The position numbers and the translations under genes are program-made. From Candidatus Gastranaerophilales bacterium (GTDB taxonomy: Bacteria; Cyanobacteriota; Vampirovibrionia; Gastranaerophilales; Gastranaerophilaceae), in the NCBI GenBank assembly GCA_944326455.1, contig CALVEA010000018.1, positions 1-45,188 on the forward strand: a DNA stretch of 45,188 nt, given 5' to 3'. Of the stretch, positions 22,254 through 30,416 are shown one piece after another. Under the pieces are notes generated by a model. It saw only the letters and a list, made by a program, of their open reading frames with translations, was not told the origin of the DNA and did not search any database. Position 1 is the first letter of the stretch; each line of letters starts with the position of its first letter.

Positions 22254-23608
22254 TAAATTCAATAATTGATAACTTAAATAATTTACAAAATGTAAAATCT
22301 GCCGCCCAGAGCGGTGAGAATACCTATGTCTCATTTTTGGACAATAAACATAGTGATAGTTTTAAAAAAGACGGTTTTGAAAAAGTGTACGAACAGAATT
22401 TAAACAATGATACTAAATCCACATCCAAATCAGCTGTAGAAACAATTGGTAGCCTAAGAGAATCCCATCAGAAAATCGGCAGTGAGGTTTCAAAAGAGCT
22501 GGAAGCATTTAAAGATTTTCTTGAAAAAACTTTTGAGGAATCAAATGCTGAATCCTCTTTAGACTTAACCCTGGCTCGTGATATAGATGAAATAATCTCT
22601 GAGCTAAAGGATGCGGTTTCCGATGAGACGAGTGAGGTTTTGGAAACGGAAGCTGAAGAAGATACTGAACAAGTTACTGAACAAGAGACGGATTCTTTGG
22701 TATATGCAGGGATTAATCCTGATATTATCGCTAAATTTAGAGAAACACTTTCGAATGGTGAAGAGTATGCAAACACGGATTCTGATTCTGATTTGGAAGT
22801 GTCTCTGCTTGATACCGCAGAAGAATTAACAAATGAACTTGAATCAAATACGCTTGATTCAAATTCTATGTCTGCAGATATTGAACTTGTTGATGTAGAG
22901 TCTGATACGACTGTTTCGGATACATCTAAGACACAAACTTCTGAAAATGACTTGGAGAGTCTTTTAGATGAAGATGCTCTCAAGGAGCTTAATATTGAAT
23001 CTATAGAGGCTGATACTGATACTTCATCAGATGACGGCGGGTCTCTAATGGATAATCAATCTCCGCAGGAACAGGCAGTTAAAGCTATGCTTCATTCTGA
23101 TGGAGAAACTTTTGACTTAAACGCAGTTAAGTCTAATCAAAATATTCAGTCAGCTCAGAGTGTTCAACCAAAGACTGCTGATATTTCTCCGAGCAAAATA
23201 ATTGAACAGATTACAAAGCAGATGGAGGGTCTGTTCAATAATTCAAAAGTAAATATTGTACTTAATCCGGAATCGCTCGGCAGGGTTAATATACAGCTGG
23301 TAAATTCGACGGAAGGTTTGTCGGCTCAATTTACTGTAGCAAACCATGAGGTCCGTGATATTTTGATGAAAGGGCTTGATGGGTTAAAAGACACCCTTGC
23401 TTCACATGGTGTCGGAGTCGATAACGTTTCCGTGAAGGTCAGTGATACCCAAAAAGAAGCTGATACACCGGATTGGACTGAACAAGAAGGCTCAAGAGGC
23501 GGTAATAAAGGTCAAAATCAGCCTGACAGAGAAGAGAAAGAAAAAGGGTTGTTTGAACAAACAATAGCCCAAACGATTAATAATGAAACTAATAATGCTG
23601 ATGTATAG
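22250..23608 (+). CDS. fliK: Flagellar hook-length control protein
   Basis: A 452-residue protein. The N-terminal 290 residues are acidic and Ser/Glu/Asp-rich, as expected for the exported molecular ruler. The C-terminal domain (about 315-400) carries the family signature VNIVLNPESLGRVNIQLV, then FTVANHEVRDILMKGLDGLKD, which interacts with the export gate to switch from hook to filament secretion. A charged, Gln/Glu-rich tail follows. It overlaps fliJ by 4 bp and is followed after 12 bp by flgD. Confidence 0.92.
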   Translation: MINSIIDNLNNLQNVKSAAQSGENTYVSFLDNKHSDSFKKDGFEKVYEQNLNNDTKSTSKSAVETIGSLRESHQKIGSEVSKELEAFKDFLEKTFEESNAESSLDLTLARDIDEIISELKDAVSDETSEVLETEAEEDTEQVTEQETDSLVYAGINPDIIAKFRETLSNGEEYANTDSDSDLEVSLLDTAEELTNELESNTLDSNSMSADIELVDVESDTTVSDTSKTQTSENDLESLLDEDALKELNIESIEADTDTSSDDGGSLMDNQSPQEQAVKAMLHSDGETFDLNAVKSNQNIQSAQSVQPKTADISPSKIIEQITKQMEGLFNNSKVNIVLNPESLGRVNIQLVNSTEGLSAQFTVANHEVRDILMKGLDGLKDTLASHGVGVDNVSVKVSDTQKEADTPDWTEQEGSRGGNKGQNQPDREEKEKGLFEQTIAQTINNETNNADV

Positions 23609-23620
23609 AGGGGAGGCTTT

Positions 23621-24226
23621 ATGTCTTTAGCAAGCAGTGAAATAGTAAGTATGCAAAACCAGAGTGCATATAACCAAGCGGATAGTATGTTGAATGGAAC
23701 AGCCCAGACTTCTTCAACTGATGATAGTAATATGTTCCTCACTTTGATGCTTCAGCAGCTTCAAAATCAGGACCCTACGCAGCCTACAGATAATACTGAA
23801 TGGCTTGCACAGCTGGCACAGTATTCAACTCTTGAACAAATGACCGAAATGAATCAAGGTTTGGATGATTGTATGAGTTATTTGTCAGCCTTATATTCCG
23901 ATTTGGCGGCAAATGCTGAAATCACACAAACGCTGTCTCTGATTGGTAAAGAAGTAACAATTAACTATACCGACCCGGAAACCGAAGAAGAAAAAGAGAT
24001 TACCGGTATTGTGACGGAAGCTAGTTTTGAAGAAGGTTCCGGTAAGGTTAAGGTTGGTGATGAATATTATTCAATCGCAAATATTGTTTCAATAAGAGAA
24101 TCTGAAAATTCACCGGATACTTCAAATCTTACTGTAACAGCCAGTGCTGCCGGCAATGGAGAAAGTATAAAAGATGCAGTCACAGATGCATTAAAGAGTA
24201 AGTTAGGTATAGATAATAAGAAATAA
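23621..24226 (+). CDS. flgD: Flagellar hook assembly scaffold protein
   Basis: The cap that polymerises hook subunits and is later discarded. The 201-residue product has the FlgD N-terminal signature FLTLMLQQLQNQDPTQPTDN, then WLAQLAQYSTLEQM (about 35-72), followed by a beta domain (about 100-165; IGKEVTINYTD). GAGGGGAGG precedes the ATG by 5 nt. It lies between fliK and flgE, the usual order. Confidence 0.95.
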   Translation: MSLASSEIVSMQNQSAYNQADSMLNGTAQTSSTDDSNMFLTLMLQQLQNQDPTQPTDNTEWLAQLAQYSTLEQMTEMNQGLDDCMSYLSALYSDLAANAEITQTLSLIGKEVTINYTDPETEEEKEITGIVTEASFEEGSGKVKVGDEYYSIANIVSIRESENSPDTSNLTVTASAAGNGESIKDAVTDALKSKLGIDNKK

Positions 24227-24338
24227 TTAAACCCGGTGCTCGGAGCGGGTAACGCTATACCCTGCCTCTTACCTTAAAGAGGCGTAAAGATGTAACAGAA
24301 AAACAATAAGAATAATCCCAGACAGGACAGGAGGAAAA

Positions 24339-25706
24339 ATGTCACAAGCACTACACACATCCAGTACAGGTATAAATGCAGGACAATCTCAAATCAACGT
24401 AATTGCAAACAACGTTGCAAATATTAACACTACAGCATATAAAGCTGCTAATGTTACTTTTGAAACTCTTTTTTCAAATACGCTTTCTTATGGAAGCGCT
24501 GCTACCAGTGACGGCGGCGGTACTAACCCTAAGCAAATAGGTCTCGGTACAAAAATAGGCGGAATTACCCGAAATTTTAACACCGGTACTTTTGTACAAA
24601 CCGGTCGTGATACTGACTTGATGATTTCCGGTTCAGGATACTTTGTAGTGCAAGATTCTGACGGAAAACAATATTTTACCAGAGACGGAATTTTTTCTCT
24701 TGACAGTGCAGGAAATCTTGTTACTCAATCAGGAATGAAAGTTGTAGGTGCTGAAGGTTTGTACTCTGCAAAAAGTTCAGATACAACAGTTAGTGTTCCT
24801 AAAAATTTAAGTGTAGTTGTTCAAGGTTCTCCTGATCTTGCTAACAAAACACTTACAGAACTTAACAATCTTAATGATAAACTCAGAACTGGTGATATTG
24901 GGATTACCGTTACAGCTGCTGATGGTACTACAGTTGGTGATTTAGTTCTTACGATAGATGATTTGAATCAGACTGTTGGTGATATGGTTGCTGATTTTAA
25001 TGCTCAGATTGCACAGTATGAACAAGACCACCCGGGAACGGATTTAGATTTTCAAGTTGTTTTAAATGGGGATGGCACACTTTCTTTTGAATCAGCGACC
25101 AATACAATTACATTCGATCCTCAGACAACAACAACTACTTTCCTGAATGCAACAGGGCTGTCTGATCAGAACTTGACAACAAATGCATTAAATCAAACTG
25201 CTACAATTCAAGATATGTTAGTCAGCAATGATGCAAATAGTATAGCTTTGGAGGGTATTACTATTGATGAAAACGGTATTCTCTCTGCAACGTATAAAGA
25301 TGGTTCAATATTAACCAAGTATATTGATGATAATGATGCGATTCAGTGGAAATATGTTACAAAAGAAGGTGTTGAAATTACCGGAGCTGATGTTACTACC
25401 ACGGGTTCTTCTTTGGAAGATTCAAACTTTATTATTGAACTTGCGACCATGGTTAACGAAGAGGGTCTTGTGTCATTGAACAATAACCTTTGGGAATGGG
25501 GTCCTGATGTAGGTGAAATCTACTATGGTGTAGCCGGCGAAATGGCATTCGGTGCAATAGAATCCGGCGGTTACGAAGGTTCCAATGTTGATATTGCGTT
25601 TGAGCTTTCCAACATGATTATGGCACAGCGTATGATTCAGATGAATTCTCGAGTATTCTCAACGGCAAGCAGTGTCATGGAAACACTTGCATATCTCGGT
25701 CAATAA
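24339..25706 (+). CDS. flgE: Flagellar hook protein
   Basis: The subunit of the universal joint between motor and filament. The 455-residue product has the D0 motif IANNVANINTTAYKAANVTF at about 24-43, the family strand MISGSGYFVVQDSDGKQYFT, a large variable domain (about 130-390) and the C-terminal D0 helix with ELSNMIMAQRMIQMNSRVFS. AGGAGG precedes the ATG. It is separated from flgD by 112 bp containing two short hairpins, so its mRNA level may be set separately. A strong hairpin follows. Confidence 0.95.
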   Translation: MSQALHTSSTGINAGQSQINVIANNVANINTTAYKAANVTFETLFSNTLSYGSAATSDGGGTNPKQIGLGTKIGGITRNFNTGTFVQTGRDTDLMISGSGYFVVQDSDGKQYFTRDGIFSLDSAGNLVTQSGMKVVGAEGLYSAKSSDTTVSVPKNLSVVVQGSPDLANKTLTELNNLNDKLRTGDIGITVTAADGTTVGDLVLTIDDLNQTVGDMVADFNAQIAQYEQDHPGTDLDFQVVLNGDGTLSFESATNTITFDPQTTTTTFLNATGLSDQNLTTNALNQTATIQDMLVSNDANSIALEGITIDENGILSATYKDGSILTKYIDDNDAIQWKYVTKEGVEITGADVTTTGSSLEDSNFIIELATMVNEEGLVSLNNNLWEWGPDVGEIYYGVAGEMAFGAIESGGYEGSNVDIAFELSNMIMAQRMIQMNSRVFSTASSVMETLAYLGQ

Positions 25707-25712
25707 GCTATA

Positions 25713-25740
25713 ACTGCAGCCGTTTTCTAACGGCTGCAGT
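25713..25740 (+). terminator. Hairpin after flgE
   Basis: Perfect 12-bp arms ACTGCAGCCGTT and complement with a TTCT loop, 7 bp after the flgE stop. The following T-run is weak. Confidence 0.7.
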
Positions 25741-25926
25741 ATCTTAAATCCGCACATGACTTAAGGGCATGCCAATTTTGATAAAAAACAGCCTTTTTTC
25801 TTGTCAAGTTCTTAACAAAAGTCATGAAATTTACAAAACTTAACAATCTGGACATGGTCCAAATCCATGTGAATCATGGGTTTGAGCATGTCGGTCAAAA
25901 TCAAAAAAGTTGTTACAAATTACTAC

Positions 25927-25956
25927 TTGTACAGCGCATGAAATGTAGTATATAAT
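25927..25956 (+). promoter_or_regulatory. Promoter of yggS-sepF
   Basis: TTGTAC (25927-25932), 18 nt, TATAAT (25951-25956), about 20 nt before the ATG at 25977. The 170 bp before it hold no gene. Confidence 0.65.
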
Positions 25957-25976
25957 ACAAATGAGGTCAAGGGGAT

Positions 25977-26729
25977 ATGTCTCAGATAGGTGAGCATACA
26001 GATAATCACAAAACCACAGAAGGGTTAATTCCTTCAAGCCGCTGGGGCGGGGACGTTTTGATTAATGACGAGCTTGTAAGAGATAATCTGCTTGATGTTC
26101 AAAAAGATATCGCACCTTATAAACCAAGAATAATCGCAGTTACAAAGTATTACGGATTGCGTGCAATAGTAACCGGATACGAAGCGGGATTGAGAGATTT
26201 TGGCGAATCGCGGGCTGTTGAAGCTGTGCAAAAGATTCAGGAGTTGCCGAAAGAAGTTCGGGAAACCTCAATATTCCACTTTATAGGGCATTTGCAGACG
26301 AATAAAGTTGAAAAGGTTGTCAAATTTTTTGACTACATTCACTCGGTTGATTCGTTAAAACTTGCCCGGGAAATATCCAAGTCAGCCTGCCGTTTGAATA
26401 AGAGAGTGAAAATTTTATTGCAGGTTAATAATGCCGGTGAAGAACAGAAATTCGGATACTCCAAGCAGCAGCTAAGAAAAGAAATTTCTGAAATATTAAG
26501 TCTTGAGATGCTGGATGTTTGCGGGCTAATGAATATGGCTCCGATATATGCGTCTGAGGAAGAACTTTTAAAACTGTTTGCTGATGTGAGAGAGTTTAGA
26601 AACGAACTCGAGAAGGAATTTAATGCTTCTCTTCCTGAACTTTCGATGGGTATGACTAATGATTATCAATTGGCTGTACGAGAAGGCGCGACTATGATTA
26701 GGTTAGGAAGAAAGTTGTTTACAAAGTAA
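25977..26729 (+). CDS. yggS: PLP homeostasis protein, YggS/PROSC family
   Basis: A pyridoxal-phosphate-binding TIM-barrel protein that buffers vitamin B6 and affects amino-acid pools, without known enzymatic activity. The 250-residue product shows the PLP lysine in IAVTKYYG (Lys57), FGESRAVEAVQKI, FHFIGHLQTNKVEKVV, LLQVNNAGEEQKFGY, and the C-terminal phosphate site LSMGMTNDYQLAVREGATMIRLG. The usual ESM/ENRVQE segments are slightly altered. An N-terminal extension of about 28 residues is unusual. It is followed after 17 bp by sepF, the same pair as in cyanobacteria and many Gram-positives. Confidence 0.95.
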   Translation: MSQIGEHTDNHKTTEGLIPSSRWGGDVLINDELVRDNLLDVQKDIAPYKPRIIAVTKYYGLRAIVTGYEAGLRDFGESRAVEAVQKIQELPKEVRETSIFHFIGHLQTNKVEKVVKFFDYIHSVDSLKLAREISKSACRLNKRVKILLQVNNAGEEQKFGYSKQQLRKEISEILSLEMLDVCGLMNMAPIYASEEELLKLFADVREFRNELEKEFNASLPELSMGMTNDYQLAVREGATMIRLGRKLFTK

Positions 26730-26746
26730 GATATAATGGAGGAATA

Positions 26747-27259
26747 ATGGCACTATCAGAAGGGTTAAAAGGGTTTGTGAATTTTTTCACTAAAAGTTTC
26801 AATGATGGAAGCGATGACGATGCTTTCATGGATTTAGTTAACAATGGTGATGAGTACGGTAACGATGTTGATGGTACTTTGGCGCTTGATACTATGTATG
26901 GAACAAGAGTTAAACCTGAACGCTCTTTTGAAAGAGAGTCAAAAGTTGTTTCCCATCCAAATAATTACAAAACCGGTGAAGTAACTGTTATTGAACCTCG
27001 TTCGTTCAGTGAAGCTGCTCAAATTGTTAAAAAACTGATTGACAGAAAGACAGTTATTCTTCATCTTGATTTGTTAGATAAAGAACAATCTCAAAGAACT
27101 ATAGATTTTGTATGCGGTGCTGCTCATGCACTTAACGGTACTCCTCAAAAAATCAGCGATATGGTATTTATTTTTACCCCAAGCAATGTTTCACTTTCTA
27201 TTGAAAACGGCGCTGTTCAGAGTAAATTCGCTGAATCTTTATGGAACAAACCGCTATAA
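26747..27259 (+). CDS. sepF: Cell division protein SepF
   Basis: An FtsZ-binding, membrane-bending divisome component. The 170-residue product has a short amphipathic N-terminus (about 1-16, LSEGLKGFVNFFTKSF), an acidic linker and the SepF core (about 80-160; VTVIEPRSFSEAAQIVKKLI, then VILHLDLLDKEQSQRTIDFV, then VFIFTPSNVSLSIE). The sequence is of the cyanobacterial (Cdv2/SepF) kind. GGAGG precedes the ATG. Terminated by a hairpin with T-run. Confidence 0.95.
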   Translation: MALSEGLKGFVNFFTKSFNDGSDDDAFMDLVNNGDEYGNDVDGTLALDTMYGTRVKPERSFERESKVVSHPNNYKTGEVTVIEPRSFSEAAQIVKKLIDRKTVILHLDLLDKEQSQRTIDFVCGAAHALNGTPQKISDMVFIFTPSNVSLSIENGAVQSKFAESLWNKPL

Positions 27260-27307
27260 TTAAAGTTTTTAATAAATAATATATTGATTTGTGATAGTTG
27301 GATTTTC

Positions 27308-27330
27308 AGGGTGCATTTGCACCCTTTTTA
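27308..27330 (+). terminator. Terminator of yggS-sepF
   Basis: AGGGTGCA/TGCACCCT stem with a 2-nt gap, followed by TTTTTATTTATTT. Confidence 0.85.
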
Positions 27331-27344
27331 TTTATTTAGAGGTG

Positions 27345-27425
27345 CTATTGAGCAAGTCTTATTTACTTAATAGCTTATTCACTTAATCACTTCTATTCAC
27401 TACTCACCGGTTACTAGTCACTAAT
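27345..27425. repeat. TCACTTAA-type degenerate repeat block
   Basis: Short units TTATTTACTTAATAGC, TTATTCACTTAATCACTT and CTATTCACTACTCACC, like those after the hairpin repeats at 289-370 and 14049-14140, but without the hairpin unit. Confidence 0.6.
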
Positions 27426-27428
27426 TTA

Positions 27429-27457
27429 TATACAACTGTTAAAATTTCTGCTAAAAT
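27429..27457 (+). promoter_or_regulatory. Promoter giving a leaderless ubiA-like transcript
   Basis: TATACA (27429-27434, 4 of 6 to consensus), 17 nt, TAAAAT (27452-27457). The -10 ends 6 nt before the ATG at 27464, so the predicted start of transcription is the start codon. No Shine-Dalgarno sequence is present. Confidence 0.55.
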
Positions 27458-27463
27458 CTTTAT

Positions 27464-28450
27464 ATGATTAACAGAACTGTTAAAATAATGGAGTGTTCAA
27501 GAGTTTTTGCTCTTCCAATGACTATTTTGTCATGGCTGGTTATTTTTGTGTTCTCTTATATGGATTCAGGCAATGCTCTATACGGGCTGATTTCACTGGC
27601 TGGTCTTTGCTTTGCCCATTTAGGTGCTAATGTTCTTGATGATTATTTTGATTACAGGGCTTTAATAAAACAGGTAGGGTTTAATAAGTCAGAGTATCTT
27701 AAAAATTCTCAAAAAACAAAATGCCGTTATCTTGTAGCAGGGGTTATAAAGCCTGCGGAACTGCTGGCATTAGGCGGCTTATATTTATTCTTGGCGCTTA
27801 TAGTAGGAGTATTCCTCTATCTGAAATGCGGAGCAGGTGTTGTATATTTTGCTCTTGTCGGGGGTATTATAGCTCTTCTTTATCCGTTTCTTTCCAGAAT
27901 ACGTCTATCCGAGGTATTAGTTGCACTGGCTTATGGTCCGGCTTTGTTTGGCGGGGTATTTTATGTTATGACCGGAACTTATGAGCCGGAAGTCTTTTTG
28001 CTTTCGCTGCCGACAATGTTTATGACAGTTATTCTTTTATATGCTCATACTGTGATGGATTACAATTATGATAGGAACGAAGGGAAAAAAACCCTTGCAA
28101 ACACTTTTTCAACTATGGAGAAGTCTCTTATTGTACTAAAGATTTTGTACATTGCGGCATATTTCAGTCTGGTTTTATTGTGTGTTTTTGACATCCTTGA
28201 TTGGCAGGTTTTTCTTGTATTTTTAACTCTGCCTATGGGGCGGGATTTATATAATTCTTTGAAAGAATTTGCATCTAATCCCGAATCAGTTCCTGCAAAA
28301 AAGTGGTATCATTTTCCCATGGAATATAGAGATAGGTTTGAAAAAAGCGGTGAGGCTTGCTTTATGGTCAGAATTTATCAGGCAAGAAATTTGATGATTT
28401 ATTTCTCTCTGTTGTTTGTAATCAGCATGTTTTTATCTCTTGGGTTTTAA
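27464..28450 (+). CDS. UbiA-family prenyltransferase
   Basis: An integral membrane protein of 328 residues with about eight to nine helices. The first catalytic Asp-rich motif is NVLDDYFDYR at about 55-64, the second is TVMDYNYDRNEGKKTLA at about 199-215, where Mg2+ holds the prenyl diphosphate. MenA, UbiA and geranylgeranyl transferases share this layout. The sequence resembles MenA-type enzymes by its second motif, but the aromatic acceptor cannot be told. It stands alone between sepF and degT, with its own promoter and no leader. Confidence 0.85.
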   Translation: MINRTVKIMECSRVFALPMTILSWLVIFVFSYMDSGNALYGLISLAGLCFAHLGANVLDDYFDYRALIKQVGFNKSEYLKNSQKTKCRYLVAGVIKPAELLALGGLYLFLALIVGVFLYLKCGAGVVYFALVGGIIALLYPFLSRIRLSEVLVALAYGPALFGGVFYVMTGTYEPEVFLLSLPTMFMTVILLYAHTVMDYNYDRNEGKKTLANTFSTMEKSLIVLKILYIAAYFSLVLLCVFDILDWQVFLVFLTLPMGRDLYNSLKEFASNPESVPAKKWYHFPMEYRDRFEKSGEACFMVRIYQARNLMIYFSLLFVISMFLSLGF

Positions 28451-28560
28451 CTTTGTTTGCCTTAGATTTATCAAAAGTTAAGAATATATAAAGACCTCTC
28501 AAATGTGTGCTAAACTTAAATTATATTAGGATGGCGGTTAATTATAGGAGAGGAAAAATT

Positions 28561-29679
28561 ATGATACCTATTTTAGATTCAAAAAGACAGTATGCAAAGA
28601 TTGGAAACGAAATTGAAAAAGTTGTATGCGAAGTTCTTCGCTCAGGTTCTTATATTTTAGGACCAAATGTTAAAGCATTGGAAGTTGAGCTTGCAAAATA
28701 CATCGGATGCAATTATACAGTTTCTTTAAATTCGGGAACAGATGCTCTTCATCTTGCTCTAAGAGCACTTGATATAGGTGCGGGTGATGAAGTTATTACA
28801 ACAGCATTCACATTTGTTGCGACAACAGAAGCTATAGGTATTGTAGGTGCAACTCCTGTATTTGCAGATATTAATCCTGATACATTTAATATTGATCCTT
28901 CAAAGATTGAAGAATTGATTACTCCAAAAACAAAAGCTATTATACCGGTACATTTGTATGGGCAGCCTTGTGATATGGATGCAATTATGGATATTGCAAA
29001 ACGCCACAATCTTTATGTAATCGAAGACTGCTGCCAAGCTATCGGCGCTGAATACAAAGGTAAAAAAGTAGGTACATTTGGCGATATAGGCTGCTACAGC
29101 TTCTACCCGACTAAAAACTTAGGCGGTATGGGGGATGGCGGTTTGATTACCGTTAACAGCGAGAACCTTAAAAACAGAATAATTGCTCTCAGAAACCACG
29201 GCGGAGCTGTAAGATATTATCATGATGAAATCGGTGTTAACTCACGTCTTGACGAAATTCAAGCAGCTATATTGAGAGTTAAATTGAACTATATTGATGA
29301 ATGGAACAAAGCAAGAAGAGCACATGCTGCAACATACAATGAGTTATTTGCCGGATGTTCTGATATTCAGACTCCGAAAGAATTAGCTGATACTTATTGT
29401 GTTTATCACCAATACACAGTTAAGATTCCTAACAGAGATAATATTCATAAGATGCTCCAAGATGCAGGAATTGGTGCAATGCTTTATTATCCTGTTCCGT
29501 TACATTTACAAAAAGTTCATGCACATCTTGGATTCCACAAAGGAATGCTTCCAAATACTGAAAAATGTACAGAATTAGTTATTTCTTTACCTATGTTCCC
29601 TGAACTTACTTTGGAAGAACAAAAGACCGTTGCATCAACATTAATTGATTGTATAGAAAAATCAAAAGCACTTGCTTAG
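28561..29679 (+). CDS. DegT/DnrJ/EryC1/StrS-family sugar aminotransferase
   Basis: A PLP enzyme that transfers an amino group to a nucleotide-linked keto-sugar, for surface polysaccharide or glycan building. The 372-residue product shows the substrate-pocket SLNSGTDALHLAL (about 55-67), TAFTFVATTEAI, the Asp in IEDCCQAIGA (about 154-163), the PLP lysine in CYSFYPTKNLGGMGDGG (Lys185), and NSRLDEIQAAIL. The ATG at 28561 has GGAGAGG 7 nt before it; an upstream in-frame ATG at 28507 has none. No other sugar gene is nearby, so the sugar is unknown. A strong terminator follows. Confidence 0.92.
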   Translation: MIPILDSKRQYAKIGNEIEKVVCEVLRSGSYILGPNVKALEVELAKYIGCNYTVSLNSGTDALHLALRALDIGAGDEVITTAFTFVATTEAIGIVGATPVFADINPDTFNIDPSKIEELITPKTKAIIPVHLYGQPCDMDAIMDIAKRHNLYVIEDCCQAIGAEYKGKKVGTFGDIGCYSFYPTKNLGGMGDGGLITVNSENLKNRIIALRNHGGAVRYYHDEIGVNSRLDEIQAAILRVKLNYIDEWNKARRAHAATYNELFAGCSDIQTPKELADTYCVYHQYTVKIPNRDNIHKMLQDAGIGAMLYYPVPLHLQKVHAHLGFHKGMLPNTEKCTELVISLPMFPELTLEEQKTVASTLIDCIEKSKALA

Positions 29680-29693
29680 GATTAGAATTTTAT

Positions 29694-29728
29694 AACAAGG
29701 CGGGCGGCTGAAAGCCGCCCGCCTTGTT
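29694..29728 (+). terminator. Terminator of the DegT gene
   Basis: A 16-bp GC-rich perfect stem (AACAAGGCGGGCGGCT and its complement) with loop GAA, ending in TTGTTT, just after the stop at 29679. Confidence 0.9.
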
Positions 29729-29784
29729 TGATGAAAGATTGATTTTACAACACAATGCCTATTGTGTTGTAAATATTTGTACTA

Positions 29785-29907
29785 TGTAACTTTATACATG
29801 TGTATTTCTTTCTCTTTGTTGCGAAGCAAAGAGAAAGAAATACACACAAAGAAAGAGAAACCCGCATTGCTGAATTTTTCTGACGAAAAATTCCTGTACA
29901 ACCTCTT
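29785..29907 (+). repeat. 123-bp hairpin repeat, copy 1
   Basis: Starts TGTAACTTTATACAT. It contains a 19-bp perfect stem (29800-29818 / 29827-29845) with arms GTGTATTTCTTTCTCTTTG, extended by U-G and U-A pairs and closed by the loop GCGA, a GNRA-type tetraloop. It ends in CTGTACAACCTCTT. Identical in layout to 30131-30253. Confidence 0.85.
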
Positions 29908-30130
29908 TTCTTGAATAAGATGATGAAAGATGAATCCGACCTTTACGGAGCGAACAATCAATGTTAGCGAAACAATAGCAAAACGGGTGTTGTTTGAGCG
30001 TTAGCGAGTTCACCCGTTTAGGTTGAGCGTTACAATTGATTAGTGAGCGAAGTTCAGGTCGGGAGTTTCTTTGCGCCGCGTTTCTTTGCTCCCAAAGAAA
30101 TGCGGCTATATATTAAATCTATAACGGTTT

Positions 30131-30253
30131 TGTAACTTTATACATGTGTATTTCTTTCTCTTTGTTGCGAAGCAAAGAGAAAGAAATACACACAAAGAAA
30201 GAGAAACCCGCATTGCTGAATTTTTCTGACGAAAAATTCCTGTACAACCTCTT
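30131..30253 (+). repeat. 123-bp hairpin repeat, copy 2
   Basis: Same 123 bp as at 29785, stem at 30146-30164 / 30173-30191 and loop GCGA. 346 bp separate the two copies from start to start. Confidence 0.85.
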
Positions 30254-30352
30254 GCAATTCGACTTGAGTACACTGTTTTACAGTATTTCATAAAAAAGGG
30301 AAGATATTTTATTCCCACAACACAATAGACATTGTGTTGTTAATATCCTGTT

Positions 30353-30381
30353 TTACAAATCGTTACAAATAGTGTATACTA
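30353..30381 (+). promoter_or_regulatory. Promoter of the GGDEF-like gene
   Basis: TTTACA (30353-30358), 17 nt, TATACT (30376-30381). It lies just beyond the right border of the hairpin element, giving a leader of about 29 nt. Confidence 0.65.
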
Positions 30382-30416
30382 ACAAAGTAAACGTATGAAA
30401 TAAGAGGAAGTTTTAT

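Larger units (their letters stand above)
29746..30341. mobile_element. Non-coding hairpin-rich element with two 123-bp direct repeats
   Basis: Bounded at both ends by 11- and 10-bp inverted repeats of the same family (ACAACACAAT/ATTGTGTTGT; 29746-29771 and 30318-30341). Inside are two near-identical 123-bp repeats (29785-29907, 30131-30253), a stem at 29972-30018 (AAACGGGTG/CACCCGTTT) and a hairpin at 30075-30106 (GCCGCGTTTCTTTG against CAAAGAAATGCGGC, all paired with one G-U). No coding frame is credible. It could be a non-autonomous mobile element or a structured RNA. No target-site duplication was identified. Confidence 0.5.

Noticed and set aside
22468..22983. Ser-rich 171-residue minus-strand frame
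   Set aside because: It is the antisense of the acidic low-complexity part of fliK, with no start signals.
24227..24338. Riboswitch between flgD and flgE
   Set aside because: Two short hairpins but no match to the conserved cores of c-di-GMP or other riboswitches that I can recognise.
28507..28560. Longer start for the DegT aminotransferase
   Set aside because: The ribosome site GGAGAGG lies inside this extension, and the conserved N-terminus begins at 28561.
29792..30318. Two similar minus-strand frames (29792-30013, 30106-30318) and a third at 44956-45162
   Set aside because: All three share a Cys/Phe-rich stretch that is the translation of the hairpin repeat; they have no ribosome sites and are repeat artefacts.
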